The notes beneath the pieces were generated by a model, which saw nothing but the letters and a program-made list of their open reading frames with translations, searched no databases and was not told where the DNA came from. Made by a program: the position numbers and the translations under genes. A DNA stretch of 7,149 nt from Synergistaceae bacterium (GTDB lineage Bacteria > Synergistota > Synergistia > Synergistales > Synergistaceae), in NCBI GenBank assembly GCA_028702015.1, contig JAQVPO010000067.1, forward strand, positions 1 through 7,149, in the 5' to 3' direction. This document shows, piece by piece, positions 1 to 4,857 of the stretch. The stretch's first letter is position 1. Every line of letters begins with the position of its first letter.

Positions 1-62
1 CAAATCCATCGGACTCACATTCCGCAGCCGTTCATTCAGTTTTGTTCTATCATAGGCTATTC
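1..62 (-). pseudogene. possible C-terminal remnant of an IS3-type transposase, cut by the window edge
   Basis: Read on the minus strand from 62 toward 1, one frame stays open to the window edge and gives IAYDRTKLNERLRNVSPMDL. The pattern of a Tyr/Asp start, a basic stretch, Leu, and then SP followed by a hydrophobic residue resembles the extreme C-terminus of IS3-family integrase-type transposases (typically ending in SPxxYR). An in-frame TGA lies directly upstream, so in this window the frame is a fragment, not a complete gene. It follows serA in the same direction after a short AT-rich spacer. The match comes from motif memory over only 20 residues, so it could be chance or the end of another DNA-binding protein. 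Confidence 0.3.
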
Positions 63-114
63 AGCATCTTTATTAAGGACTCTTAATATAGCTAAAAAAA
101 CAAAAATCTGCAGA
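63..114. other. AT-rich spacer downstream of serA with a weak hairpin and T-rich tract
   Basis: On the minus strand serA's stop is followed by TCTGCAGA and then a T-rich run (TTTTTGTTTTTTT, about 94-106). This resembles the tail of an intrinsic terminator, but the palindrome before it can form only about 3 bp with a 4-nt loop. Further on, TATTAAG (71-77) and CTTAATA (82-88) form a perfect 7-bp AT-only inverted repeat with a 4-nt loop, without a following U-tract on either strand. Serine-operon transcription may end here, but the terminator call is weak. Confidence 0.3.
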
Positions 115-1764
115 TCATTCCGCTTCCGTGAAATCAATAAGGGTAAGCCACAGCATATCTCCGCTTTTTTCCAGTTTTTTCCTGATCGATTCGTCAATGT
201 CACTGTCGATCTCCAGGGCACCAAGGGCAAGACCGCTGTCATCCTTTCTCCCAAGAGCAAAGTTAGCTATATTTATCTTTGATTCACCAAGGATATTACC
301 TATCTTTCCAATTACCCCCGGCCTGTCGTGATTCTGGAAAAGGATAAGTTTGCCGCCTGGAACAAAATCGATCCAGTATTCATTTACATTCACAATACGC
401 AGACGTCCTTCTTCTGTTATCGTACCTATAAGGGAGACTTTGCACTTTTCAGCGTCAAGCGTTACCTCTACGGTATTTTTATATGTTTTAGGTTCTCCTA
501 TACCTTCATCAACACTCAGGCCGCTGTCCTTGGCAAAGATCGGGGCAAGCATGTAGGAGACTTCCGGTCCGCGGCTCACTTCAAAGATACCTTTAAGTAC
601 CGCTATACTGTAAGCACAAAGCCTGTTGGGCATTGTTTCATCCTCAGAGAACAGTTCCCCGCGCAGCATTACATGACAGCTGTGTACAGGACCGCATTCT
701 GTTTCAGCAAGCTTGGCTCCAAGTATTCCCATTTTCCTTGACAGCATAAGGAATGCCTTCTGAGCTTTGTTCAGTTTTTGCTCCAGGAAGGGCAGGTTCA
801 CAGCATGGTCATATGGCTCGCCCCGAAGTGCTGCTATCATGTTTTCGGCAGCAATCTTCGCGACCTCCGTCTGTGCCTCTTCAGTGCTTGCGCCCAGATG
901 CGGGGTTATAACGATCTTGTCCTCAATATCCTTAGCAAGGAAGGGATGAGTCTCAGGCATGGGTTCTGCAGTGTAAACATCAAAAGCTATTCCTGAGAGT
1001 CTGCCATCCCTTACTGCATCGGCAGCAGCCTTCTCATCCACTATTCCGCCTCTCGCGCAGTTAATTAGATATGCTCCCTTTTTAAATGCCTTAAGCATTT
1101 TTTCATCTATCATATTAGTCGTATCAGGTGTAAGGGGCATATGGATCGTTACAACATCAGCTATCGAAAGAGCATCAGGAAGATTGTCCTTCATCGGTAT
1201 GCCCAGCGAATCTGCTTTTTTCTTTGGTGTGTAGGGATCGTATGCTATCACATCCATGCCAAATGCGCGGCAGCGCTGTGCCACCGCAGCACCTATCCTT
1301 CCCAGCCCTAGAACAAGAACTTTTTTGCCGTTAAGCTGACGGCCTGAGAATCTTTTTCTGTCCCATTCGCCGCTCTTGAGGGAACCTACTGCCTGAGGGA
1401 CCTTCCTTACAAGAGCCAGCATCAGTGCCATTGTCAGTTCCGCAGCAGCAAGAGTGTTTCCTGTAGGCGCATTTATTACTACCACACCCTTGCGGCTTGC
1501 GACAGGAATGTTAACATTGTCCACACCTACACCTGCCCTTGCAACTACCTTCAGCTTTACTGCCGCGTTAAGGGCTTCCTCGTCCATCTTTGTTCCGCTT
1601 CTTGTAAGAACAGCATCTACTTCGGGCAGTTTTTTAAGAAGGTTTTCACGCGACATTCCTACTTCTTCTATCAGTTCGATGTCAGGGGCATCCCTGAGCA
1701 TCTGAAGCCCCGCCTCGCCGACGGTCTCCGCTACAAGCACTTTCCATTTCATATTTTCAGTCAT
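115..1764 (-). CDS. serA: D-3-phosphoglycerate dehydrogenase, type with C-terminal ACT domain
   Basis: SerA oxidises 3-phosphoglycerate to 3-phosphohydroxypyruvate with NAD+, the first committed step of phosphorylated serine synthesis, in the cytosol. From the chosen ATG the protein is 549 aa. The Rossmann motif GLGRIG lies at about 153-158. The catalytic Arg is in CARGGIVDE (about R238), the Glu in DVYTAEP (about E267) and the His in TPHLGAST (about H289). After the catalytic core comes an intervening domain (about 330-465) and an ACT domain (about 473-545, with NHDRPGVIGKIGNILGE), the usual site of allosteric serine binding. Length and order fit the long SerA class. Start choice: GGAGG (1775-1779), inside the end of the upstream gene, lies 10 nt before ATG 1764 and 7 nt before an in-frame GTG at 1767, which is the alternative. 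The upstream stop is only 5 nt away, so the two genes are surely cotranscribed and probably translationally coupled. Confidence 0.96.
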   Translation of the reverse strand: MTENMKWKVLVAETVGEAGLQMLRDAPDIELIEEVGMSRENLLKKLPEVDAVLTRSGTKMDEEALNAAVKLKVVARAGVGVDNVNIPVASRKGVVVINAPTGNTLAAAELTMALMLALVRKVPQAVGSLKSGEWDRKRFSGRQLNGKKVLVLGLGRIGAAVAQRCRAFGMDVIAYDPYTPKKKADSLGIPMKDNLPDALSIADVVTIHMPLTPDTTNMIDEKMLKAFKKGAYLINCARGGIVDEKAAADAVRDGRLSGIAFDVYTAEPMPETHPFLAKDIEDKIVITPHLGASTEEAQTEVAKIAAENMIAALRGEPYDHAVNLPFLEQKLNKAQKAFLMLSRKMGILGAKLAETECGPVHSCHVMLRGELFSEDETMPNRLCAYSIAVLKGIFEVSRGPEVSYMLAPIFAKDSGLSVDEGIGEPKTYKNTVEVTLDAEKCKVSLIGTITEEGRLRIVNVNEYWIDFVPGGKLILFQNHDRPGVIGKIGNILGESKINIANFALGRKDDSGLALGALEIDSDIDESIRKKLEKSGDMLWLTLIDFTEAE

Positions 1765-1769
1765 CACTC

Positions 1770-2915
1770 TTAATCCTCCATGCTCCATACGTTCCAAGCA
1801 TCTGCTAGAAAGTCTTTTTTAAGGGTATGCGCCATACCTGCAGCTCCGTAGAGAGATCCTAGTATAATGCAGAGCTCGGGCCATCCCCAGTTGTTGTAAT
1901 GTGCAGCCCTTATGAGTTCTCCCTTAAGCTTGCCCTGTCCTCCCGCAGTTTCGATACCCATTGCGCGGAGCTTTTTACGAACAGCTTCCGTATCGCCTCC
2001 GGAATATTTAAATGCTGTAACTCCGGGGGAGCGAGCCTCCGGACATTTAACAAGAAGATCGAATCCCATTGCTTTAAGTCCGGCAGCAAGGGCATCAGCA
2101 TATTTTCTTCTCAGTTTGAACCATTTTTCTGTCCCGACCTCCAGTATCTCGTCAAGGGCTTCGTCAAGAGCGTAGTAGAGGGATACCGGGGGAGTGAATG
2201 GGTTCGCCGGTGATTTAGCCTCAAGGTCCTTTTTGTGGAGTTTCAGATCATAGCTGTAGCTGGGGCATATTTTGCCATCAAGTGCATTCCATGCCTTTTC
2301 TGAAAGCCAGACAAGCCCAAGTCCGGGAGGTGTGAGGAGTCCTTTCTGCGAGGCTGTGCCTATCGCGTCAATGCCCCATTCCTGCGGGAAACATTCCATT
2401 GCCCCAACTGAGCTGACTCCGTCAACAAGTATCAGAGGACGGTCTTTCTCCGGAATAGCTGCGATTATATCTTTTATCGGATTAACAACCCCCGTAGAGG
2501 TCTCGTTCTGAGTGATCATAAGAACCTTACAGCCAGGATTGTTTTTCACTGCCTCTGCCGCCAATGCAGGCGTCACAGGATCACCAAACTCCACATCAAC
2601 GTATATTCCCTCGGCACCAGTTCTCAAAGCAATTTCGCGAAACCTGTTACCGAATACGCCGCATGAGATCGAAATAAACTTATCTCCCTCCCCAAGAAAA
2701 TTGACAGCCATACACTCCAGAGCACCAGTTCCTGATGATGGAAGTATTATTACCGGACCATCGCTTTTCAAAAGTGCCTGCAGTTTCTTTTCAATGCGTG
2801 TAAAAAGCTCTGAAAAAGCAGGACACCTGTGTCCAATCAGGGGACGCGCTCCTGCCCTCAGTACTTCTGCCGGCAATTCAACCGGACCAGGGGTAAGCAG
2901 ATATTTCGTATTCAT
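1770..2915 (-). CDS. class V PLP-dependent aminotransferase, probably the phosphoserine aminotransferase of serine synthesis
   Basis: This 381-aa fold-type I PLP enzyme belongs to the alanine/serine-glyoxylate aminotransferase group of class V. Visible features are the N-terminal LLTPGPVELP signature, the phosphate-binding SSGTGALE (about 60-67), NETSTG (137-142), the cofactor-contacting Asp in LVDGVSSVG (about D165), the Schiff-base Lys in ASQKGLLTPPG (K191) and a late Arg in IRAAHYN (R336) in the usual carboxylate-binding position. Members of this family replace classical SerC in several anaerobes and archaea, converting 3-phosphohydroxypyruvate to phosphoserine with glutamate or alanine. 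Here it sits directly upstream of serA, 5 nt apart, which supports that role. Alternatives are serine-glyoxylate or alanine-glyoxylate transaminase; sequence alone does not settle the substrate. The start is firm: AAGGAGG (2924-2930) lies 8 nt before ATG. The gene lies just beyond the leader terminator, so its expression should depend on readthrough. Confidence 0.9.
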   Translation of the reverse strand: MNTKYLLTPGPVELPAEVLRAGARPLIGHRCPAFSELFTRIEKKLQALLKSDGPVIILPSSGTGALECMAVNFLGEGDKFISISCGVFGNRFREIALRTGAEGIYVDVEFGDPVTPALAAEAVKNNPGCKVLMITQNETSTGVVNPIKDIIAAIPEKDRPLILVDGVSSVGAMECFPQEWGIDAIGTASQKGLLTPPGLGLVWLSEKAWNALDGKICPSYSYDLKLHKKDLEAKSPANPFTPPVSLYYALDEALDEILEVGTEKWFKLRRKYADALAAGLKAMGFDLLVKCPEARSPGVTAFKYSGGDTEAVRKKLRAMGIETAGGQGKLKGELIRAAHYNNWGWPELCIILGSLYGAAGMAHTLKKDFLADAWNVWSMED

Positions 2916-2930
2916 TCATTTCTCCTCCTT
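2916..2930 (-). promoter_or_regulatory. ribosome binding site of the aminotransferase gene
   Basis: On the minus strand AAGGAGGAG is followed about 8 nt later by ATG at 2915. It is a near-perfect anti-Shine-Dalgarno match and decides the start. An out-of-frame ATG at 2919 lies only 4 nt from the site and is an unlikely initiator. Confidence 0.85.
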
Positions 2931-2957
2931 AATTATGATGATCAAAATTTTTGTATT

Positions 2958-2991
2958 AAAAAAGGGACCGGAAGAAATCTCTCCGGTCCCT
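2958..2991 (-). terminator. intrinsic terminator (attenuator, arms 3:4) before the serine-synthesis genes
   Basis: On the minus strand AGGGACCGGA (2991-2982), a 9-nt loop (2981-2973) and TCCGGTCCCT (2972-2963) form a perfect 10-bp GC-rich stem. Transcription then runs straight into six Ts (2963-2958). It lies between the stop of the 46-codon leader ORF (3017) and the aminotransferase start (2915), inside what must be one transcription unit because no second promoter is evident in the 43 nt after it. A terminator there makes sense as a conditional attenuator. Its 5' arm is shared with an alternative pairing to leader codons 33-38. Read on the plus strand, the stem lacks a following U-tract. 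Confidence 0.9.
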
Positions 2992-3059
2992 GAAACGCCT
3001 TGATGTTATAGAAAATTTAGCTTTTTTCTCTAATCATCGGGTACACGTTTCGGGGCCGG
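2983..3059 (-). promoter_or_regulatory. antiterminator (arms 2:3) of the serine leader
   Basis: In the minus-strand RNA, CCGGCCCCGAAACG (3059-3046, within leader codons 33-38) can pair with CGTTTCAGGGACCGG (2997-2983). This gives 13 Watson-Crick pairs, one C-A mismatch (3055/2987) and one bulged A (2991); a U-G wobble (3045/2998) may extend it. The pairing consumes the whole useful 5' arm of the terminator, so the two structures exclude each other. Both GC-rich and CGTTTC/GAAACG blocks match in register, which is unlikely by chance. Whether it forms in vivo is inferred. Confidence 0.75.
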
Positions 3060-3157
3060 CAAATACAACCAGAGCCGCCGCATGATGAAGAAACGCCGGA
3101 AGAGAGAGATGACAATGATGACATGCCGGAATTGACAAAACATATTGATTTTCTCAT
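3017..3157 (-). CDS. 46-aa serine-rich leader peptide of the serine-biosynthesis operon
   Basis: A short ORF starts at ATG 3157, preceded by AAGGAG (3166-3171) with 8-nt spacing, and ends with TAA at 3017. Of 46 residues, 13 are Ser, 5 Gly and 4 Cys. Codons 13-25 read SSLSSLSSGVSSS, followed by CGGSGCIC (26-33), and the tail (RPRNVYPMIREKS) is ordinary and polar. There is no signal peptide, membrane segment or recognisable domain. It has its own promoter, lies directly upstream of an aminotransferase-serA operon, and is followed by an intrinsic terminator whose 5' arm pairs with codons 33-38. By analogy with trp, his and leu leaders, the act of translation is the likely function: slow decoding of Ser codons when charged tRNA-Ser is scarce would favour antitermination. 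The frame is open further upstream (to 3313) but has no ribosome site there and would cross the promoter. The alternative, a Ser/Gly/Cys-rich modified-peptide precursor, is less likely since no modification enzymes are visible. Confidence 0.85.
   Translation of the reverse strand: MRKSICFVNSGMSSLSSLSSGVSSSCGGSGCICRPRNVYPMIREKS
3046..3095 (-). promoter_or_regulatory. candidate anti-antiterminator pairing (arms 1:2)
   Basis: On the minus strand CGTTTC (3095-3090, leader codons 21-23, inside the serine run) is complementary to GAAACG (3051-3046), the 3' half of the antiterminator arm. An inner 4-bp helix, CGGC (3077-3074) with GCCG (3060-3057), could cap it. When formed, it would hide arm 2 and allow the terminator to fold. 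A ribosome stalled in the serine run would sit on arm 1 and prevent it. The helix is short (6+4 bp), so it is less certain than the terminator or antiterminator. Confidence 0.5.
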
Positions 3158-3165
3158 TTTTAGCG

Positions 3166-3171
3166 CTCCTT
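3166..3171 (-). promoter_or_regulatory. ribosome binding site of the leader peptide
   Basis: AAGGAG on the minus strand, 8 nt before ATG 3157. It picks the 46-codon frame over a longer upstream extension and shows that the serine-rich frame is built to be translated. Confidence 0.85.
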
Positions 3172-3197
3172 CCCTGTGTACCTGTGAATGGTTAACA

Positions 3198-3226
3198 TAT
3201 ATACTATCCTTGGAGCTAAATGTCAA
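3198..3226 (-). promoter_or_regulatory. promoter of the leader-aminotransferase-serA operon
   Basis: On the minus strand a perfect -35 TTGACA (3226-3221), a 17-nt spacer (3220-3204) and a -10 TATATA (3203-3198) are followed by an expected start near 3191. That gives a 5' leader of about 34 nt before the leader ATG and about 276 nt before the aminotransferase. A strong constitutive-looking promoter is what an operon controlled after initiation would need. Confidence 0.8.
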
Positions 3227-3519
3227 GCATTTTTTAAAAACTTTACTAAACCCAATAATCGCATGCGGGGTAAATACCGCATAAGTGCAGACCGCACAAA
3301 TGCTCTGATACAAAGCATTTCAGATAATTAATTCAATATTTGTCATTGAAAAAATCAGATAAAAATCTTTTTTTTACCAAAAACTGGGACGATCCCAATC
3401 AACAGCGGAACCATTTGGAACCTATCGGATATTTTATGCTTTTGATGTGATTTCGATTGCCCCGCCGGACCATTACCCCTTCCGGCATCAGTGAGACCTG
3501 GGAGCAGCCATGCAGCTAT
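3227..3519. other. divergent intergenic region with small repeats, no gene recognised
   Basis: I see no credible coding frame, tRNA or known riboswitch here. Visible structure: ATGCGG (3263-3268) with CCGCAT (3277-3282), an 8-nt-loop inverted repeat; the adjoining GTGC (3285-3288) with GCAC (3294-3297); an imperfect direct repeat ACCGCATAAGTGC / ACCGCACAAATGC (3276-3288 and 3291-3303, 11 of 13 identical, 15-bp period); TGGGA (3385-3389) with TCCCA (3393-3397); and two GGAACC copies 10 bp apart (3407-3412, 3417-3422). The first group lies about 50-100 bp upstream of the serine promoter and could be an operator. CCGGA (3464-3469 region) can pair with TCCGG near 3481-3485. Confidence 0.4.
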
Positions 3520-3547
3520 TTAACCTTCTCCGGATTAAAGGTATAAT
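3520..3547 (+). promoter_or_regulatory. promoter of the mltG operon
   Basis: A perfect TATAAT -10 box lies at 3542-3547. The best -35 is TTAACC (3520-3525, 4 of 6 consensus) with a 16-nt spacer. Transcription would start near 3554, about 55 nt before the mltG start. The -10 is convincing; the -35 is weak. Confidence 0.6.
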
Positions 3548-3567
3548 GCCTAAGTGCGCTACTCCAA

Positions 3568-3577
3568 CCATGCATGG
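3568..3577. repeat. 10-bp perfect palindrome in the mltG 5' leader
   Basis: CCATGCATGG is perfectly self-complementary and lies about 14-23 nt after the predicted mltG transcription start, between the promoter and the ribosome site. This is a plausible position for a repressor operator, but a single short palindrome can be chance. It has a partial echo, CCATGC, at 3498-3513. Confidence 0.3.
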
Positions 3578-3608
3578 AACACGCCGCGGATAGTAAGGGG
3601 AGAATTTT

Positions 3609-4616
3609 TTGACAAAGAAGATTAAAGATCTGATACCGGCTGTGACAGCCTCGATACTTTTTTGTTTACTTTGTTTTTTTATGCCTGCCATGTATCCTGA
3701 CATGTTTATCTATCCGTCAAAAAAGATTGAAGTAACCATAACAGGAGGAATGTCTGCGGGACAGGCCGCAAGAAAGCTTAAAGAAGCTGGTGTCATAAAG
3801 GATCCGAATAAACTCATCAAATGGATGATCAAATTTGAGATAGACAGGACACTAATGCCCGGGACATACCTTATTTCACCCGGAGATGAGATCTCTGTAG
3901 CAAAGCAGCTTAAAAATACCAGCCCTGTGACACACAGAGTTACAATAATACCCGGTACAAGATACAGTGAAATAAAGAGAGCACTCAGACTGCCTGACGG
4001 GGATGCGGGTCTTTTAAAGGCTCTCTCTGAAAAGGAAAATTTTCCAGAAGAGCTTCAGAGCCTTCTGCCTGATGATCCTAGTGACAGGATCATTTTTTTA
4101 CTTCCTGAAACATATTCTCTGGCACCTGGAAACAGCATAGGTACACAGATTGTAAGGAGGGCATCAAAGCTATGGATGGAAAGAGTGGGGGAGCATCTTC
4201 CTGATAAGGCTGACAAAAAATTCACTATGCAGAGAGGAATACTAGCGTCTATAGTCGAGGGCGAGGCAAAGATCAAAGAAGAGCGCCCTGTACTTGCAGG
4301 CATATTTTTAAACAGGATAGAAAAATGGATGCCGCTCCAGTCATGCGCAACGGTGATTTATTGCTGGGAAGAACTTGGAATAAAAAAGAAAAGCCTTACA
4401 TACAAAGATCTCGAGATCGATTCGCCATATAACACATACAGAAATTACGGACTGCCGCCAGGCCCTATCTCAGTGCCTTCTGAAGATTCATGGATCAGTG
4501 CTTTGGAGCCTGCAAAGACTGATTATCTCTTTTTCTTTGCATCATCAGACGGAAGTCACATATTCACAAGAACATATAATGAACATCTGAAAAAACAAGG
4601 GGACAAAACAGAGTGA
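3609..4616 (+). CDS. mltG: endolytic murein transglycosylase MltG (YceG-like)
   Basis: MltG cleaves nascent glycan strands internally at the outer face of the cytoplasmic membrane and is thought to set glycan chain ends during elongation. The 335-aa product has a short basic N-terminus and one membrane helix (about 9-28), then a LysM-like region (about 40-105) and the YceG catalytic domain. Diagnostic motifs are ASIVEGEAK (213-221, with E217 the expected catalytic Glu), IFLNRIEKWMPLQSCATVIY (232-251), SPYNTYRNYGLPPGPIS (272-288) and the ending YLFFFASSDGSHIFTRT. The QSCATV form instead of the enterobacterial QSDPTV is common outside proteobacteria, as far as I recall. Length is typical. Start: TTG at 3609, chosen because AAGGGGAG (3595-3602) lies 6 nt upstream and no ATG or GTG gives the membrane helix intact. 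It is the first gene of the plus-strand operon, and its stop overlaps the next gene. Confidence 0.93.
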   Translation: MTKKIKDLIPAVTASILFCLLCFFMPAMYPDMFIYPSKKIEVTITGGMSAGQAARKLKEAGVIKDPNKLIKWMIKFEIDRTLMPGTYLISPGDEISVAKQLKNTSPVTHRVTIIPGTRYSEIKRALRLPDGDAGLLKALSEKENFPEELQSLLPDDPSDRIIFLLPETYSLAPGNSIGTQIVRRASKLWMERVGEHLPDKADKKFTMQRGILASIVEGEAKIKEERPVLAGIFLNRIEKWMPLQSCATVIYCWEELGIKKKSLTYKDLEIDSPYNTYRNYGLPPGPISVPSEDSWISALEPAKTDYLFFFASSDGSHIFTRTYNEHLKKQGDKTE

Positions 4617-4840
4617 GACCCAGCCTTAGCACGATCTCCCTTAAGGTGCCGCAAAAGGATATATACTATATCAGCTGGAACATTGATGCATGTGAAGGAA
4701 TTGGCATGCTGAGAACAGACGATCCCAAAAACGGGAGAATAACAGTATTCACTCCTTCAGAGCTTTTAGGAGATATGCTCGAATTTATTGAAGGCCTTCG
4801 AAAAGAAGGACTGGACATAGATATAATCAATATCAGCTGA
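4613..4840 (+). CDS. small DUF4911-like protein of unknown function
   Basis: This 75-aa soluble protein has no signal peptide or membrane helix. It starts at GTG 4613, overlapping the mltG stop as GTGA, an arrangement typical of translational coupling; AAGGGG lies about 10-12 nt upstream inside mltG. Sequence features are a YYISWNIDACEGIGMLRTDD segment (19-38), then GRITVFTPSELLGDMLEFI (42-60) and an acidic-hydrophobic end with DIDIINIS. The pattern of a beta-strand with W/C-E-G, an RTxDP strand and a helix ending in LxxEGLxI looks like the DUF4911 family, named from memory. An alpha/beta layout resembling small ligand-binding or ACT-like folds is possible but speculative. Its position between a cell-wall enzyme and tldD gives no clear job. 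Confidence 0.75.
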   Translation: MRPSLSTISLKVPQKDIYYISWNIDACEGIGMLRTDDPKNGRITVFTPSELLGDMLEFIEGLRKEGLDIDIINIS

Positions 4841-4857
4841 TCGACAGGAGAGAGAAA

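Noticed and set aside
328..741. Plus-strand open frame of 137 codons inside serA
   Set aside because: It is antisense to the serA C-terminal domains, with low-complexity content typical of a shadow frame.
2512..3003. Plus-strand open frame of 163 codons across the leader terminator
   Set aside because: It is antisense to the aminotransferase, with no ribosome site or recognisable protein; it is a shadow of the real gene.
3017..3313. Longer 98-residue version of the leader frame starting at 3313
   Set aside because: It would cross the promoter and has no ribosome site; ATG 3157 has an ideal one.
3491..3570. tRNA-like outline: GGAGCAGC and GCTACTCC 75 nt apart, followed by AACCA
   Set aside because: There is no TTCGA T-loop, no D-arm or anticodon arm in register, the discriminator/CCA offset is wrong, and the mltG -10 box lies inside it.
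3571..3590. T-box-like TGGAAC...CCGCGG near mltG
   Set aside because: It lacks the conserved T-box core, a specifier stem and a terminator, and mltG is not an amino-acid gene.
3456..3600. Possible structured RNA (SRP-like, with GGAGCAGCCA and CCCC/GGGG ends)
   Set aside because: The CC-tetraloop-GG apex of SRP RNA is missing, and the terminal AAGGGGAG is better explained as the mltG ribosome site.
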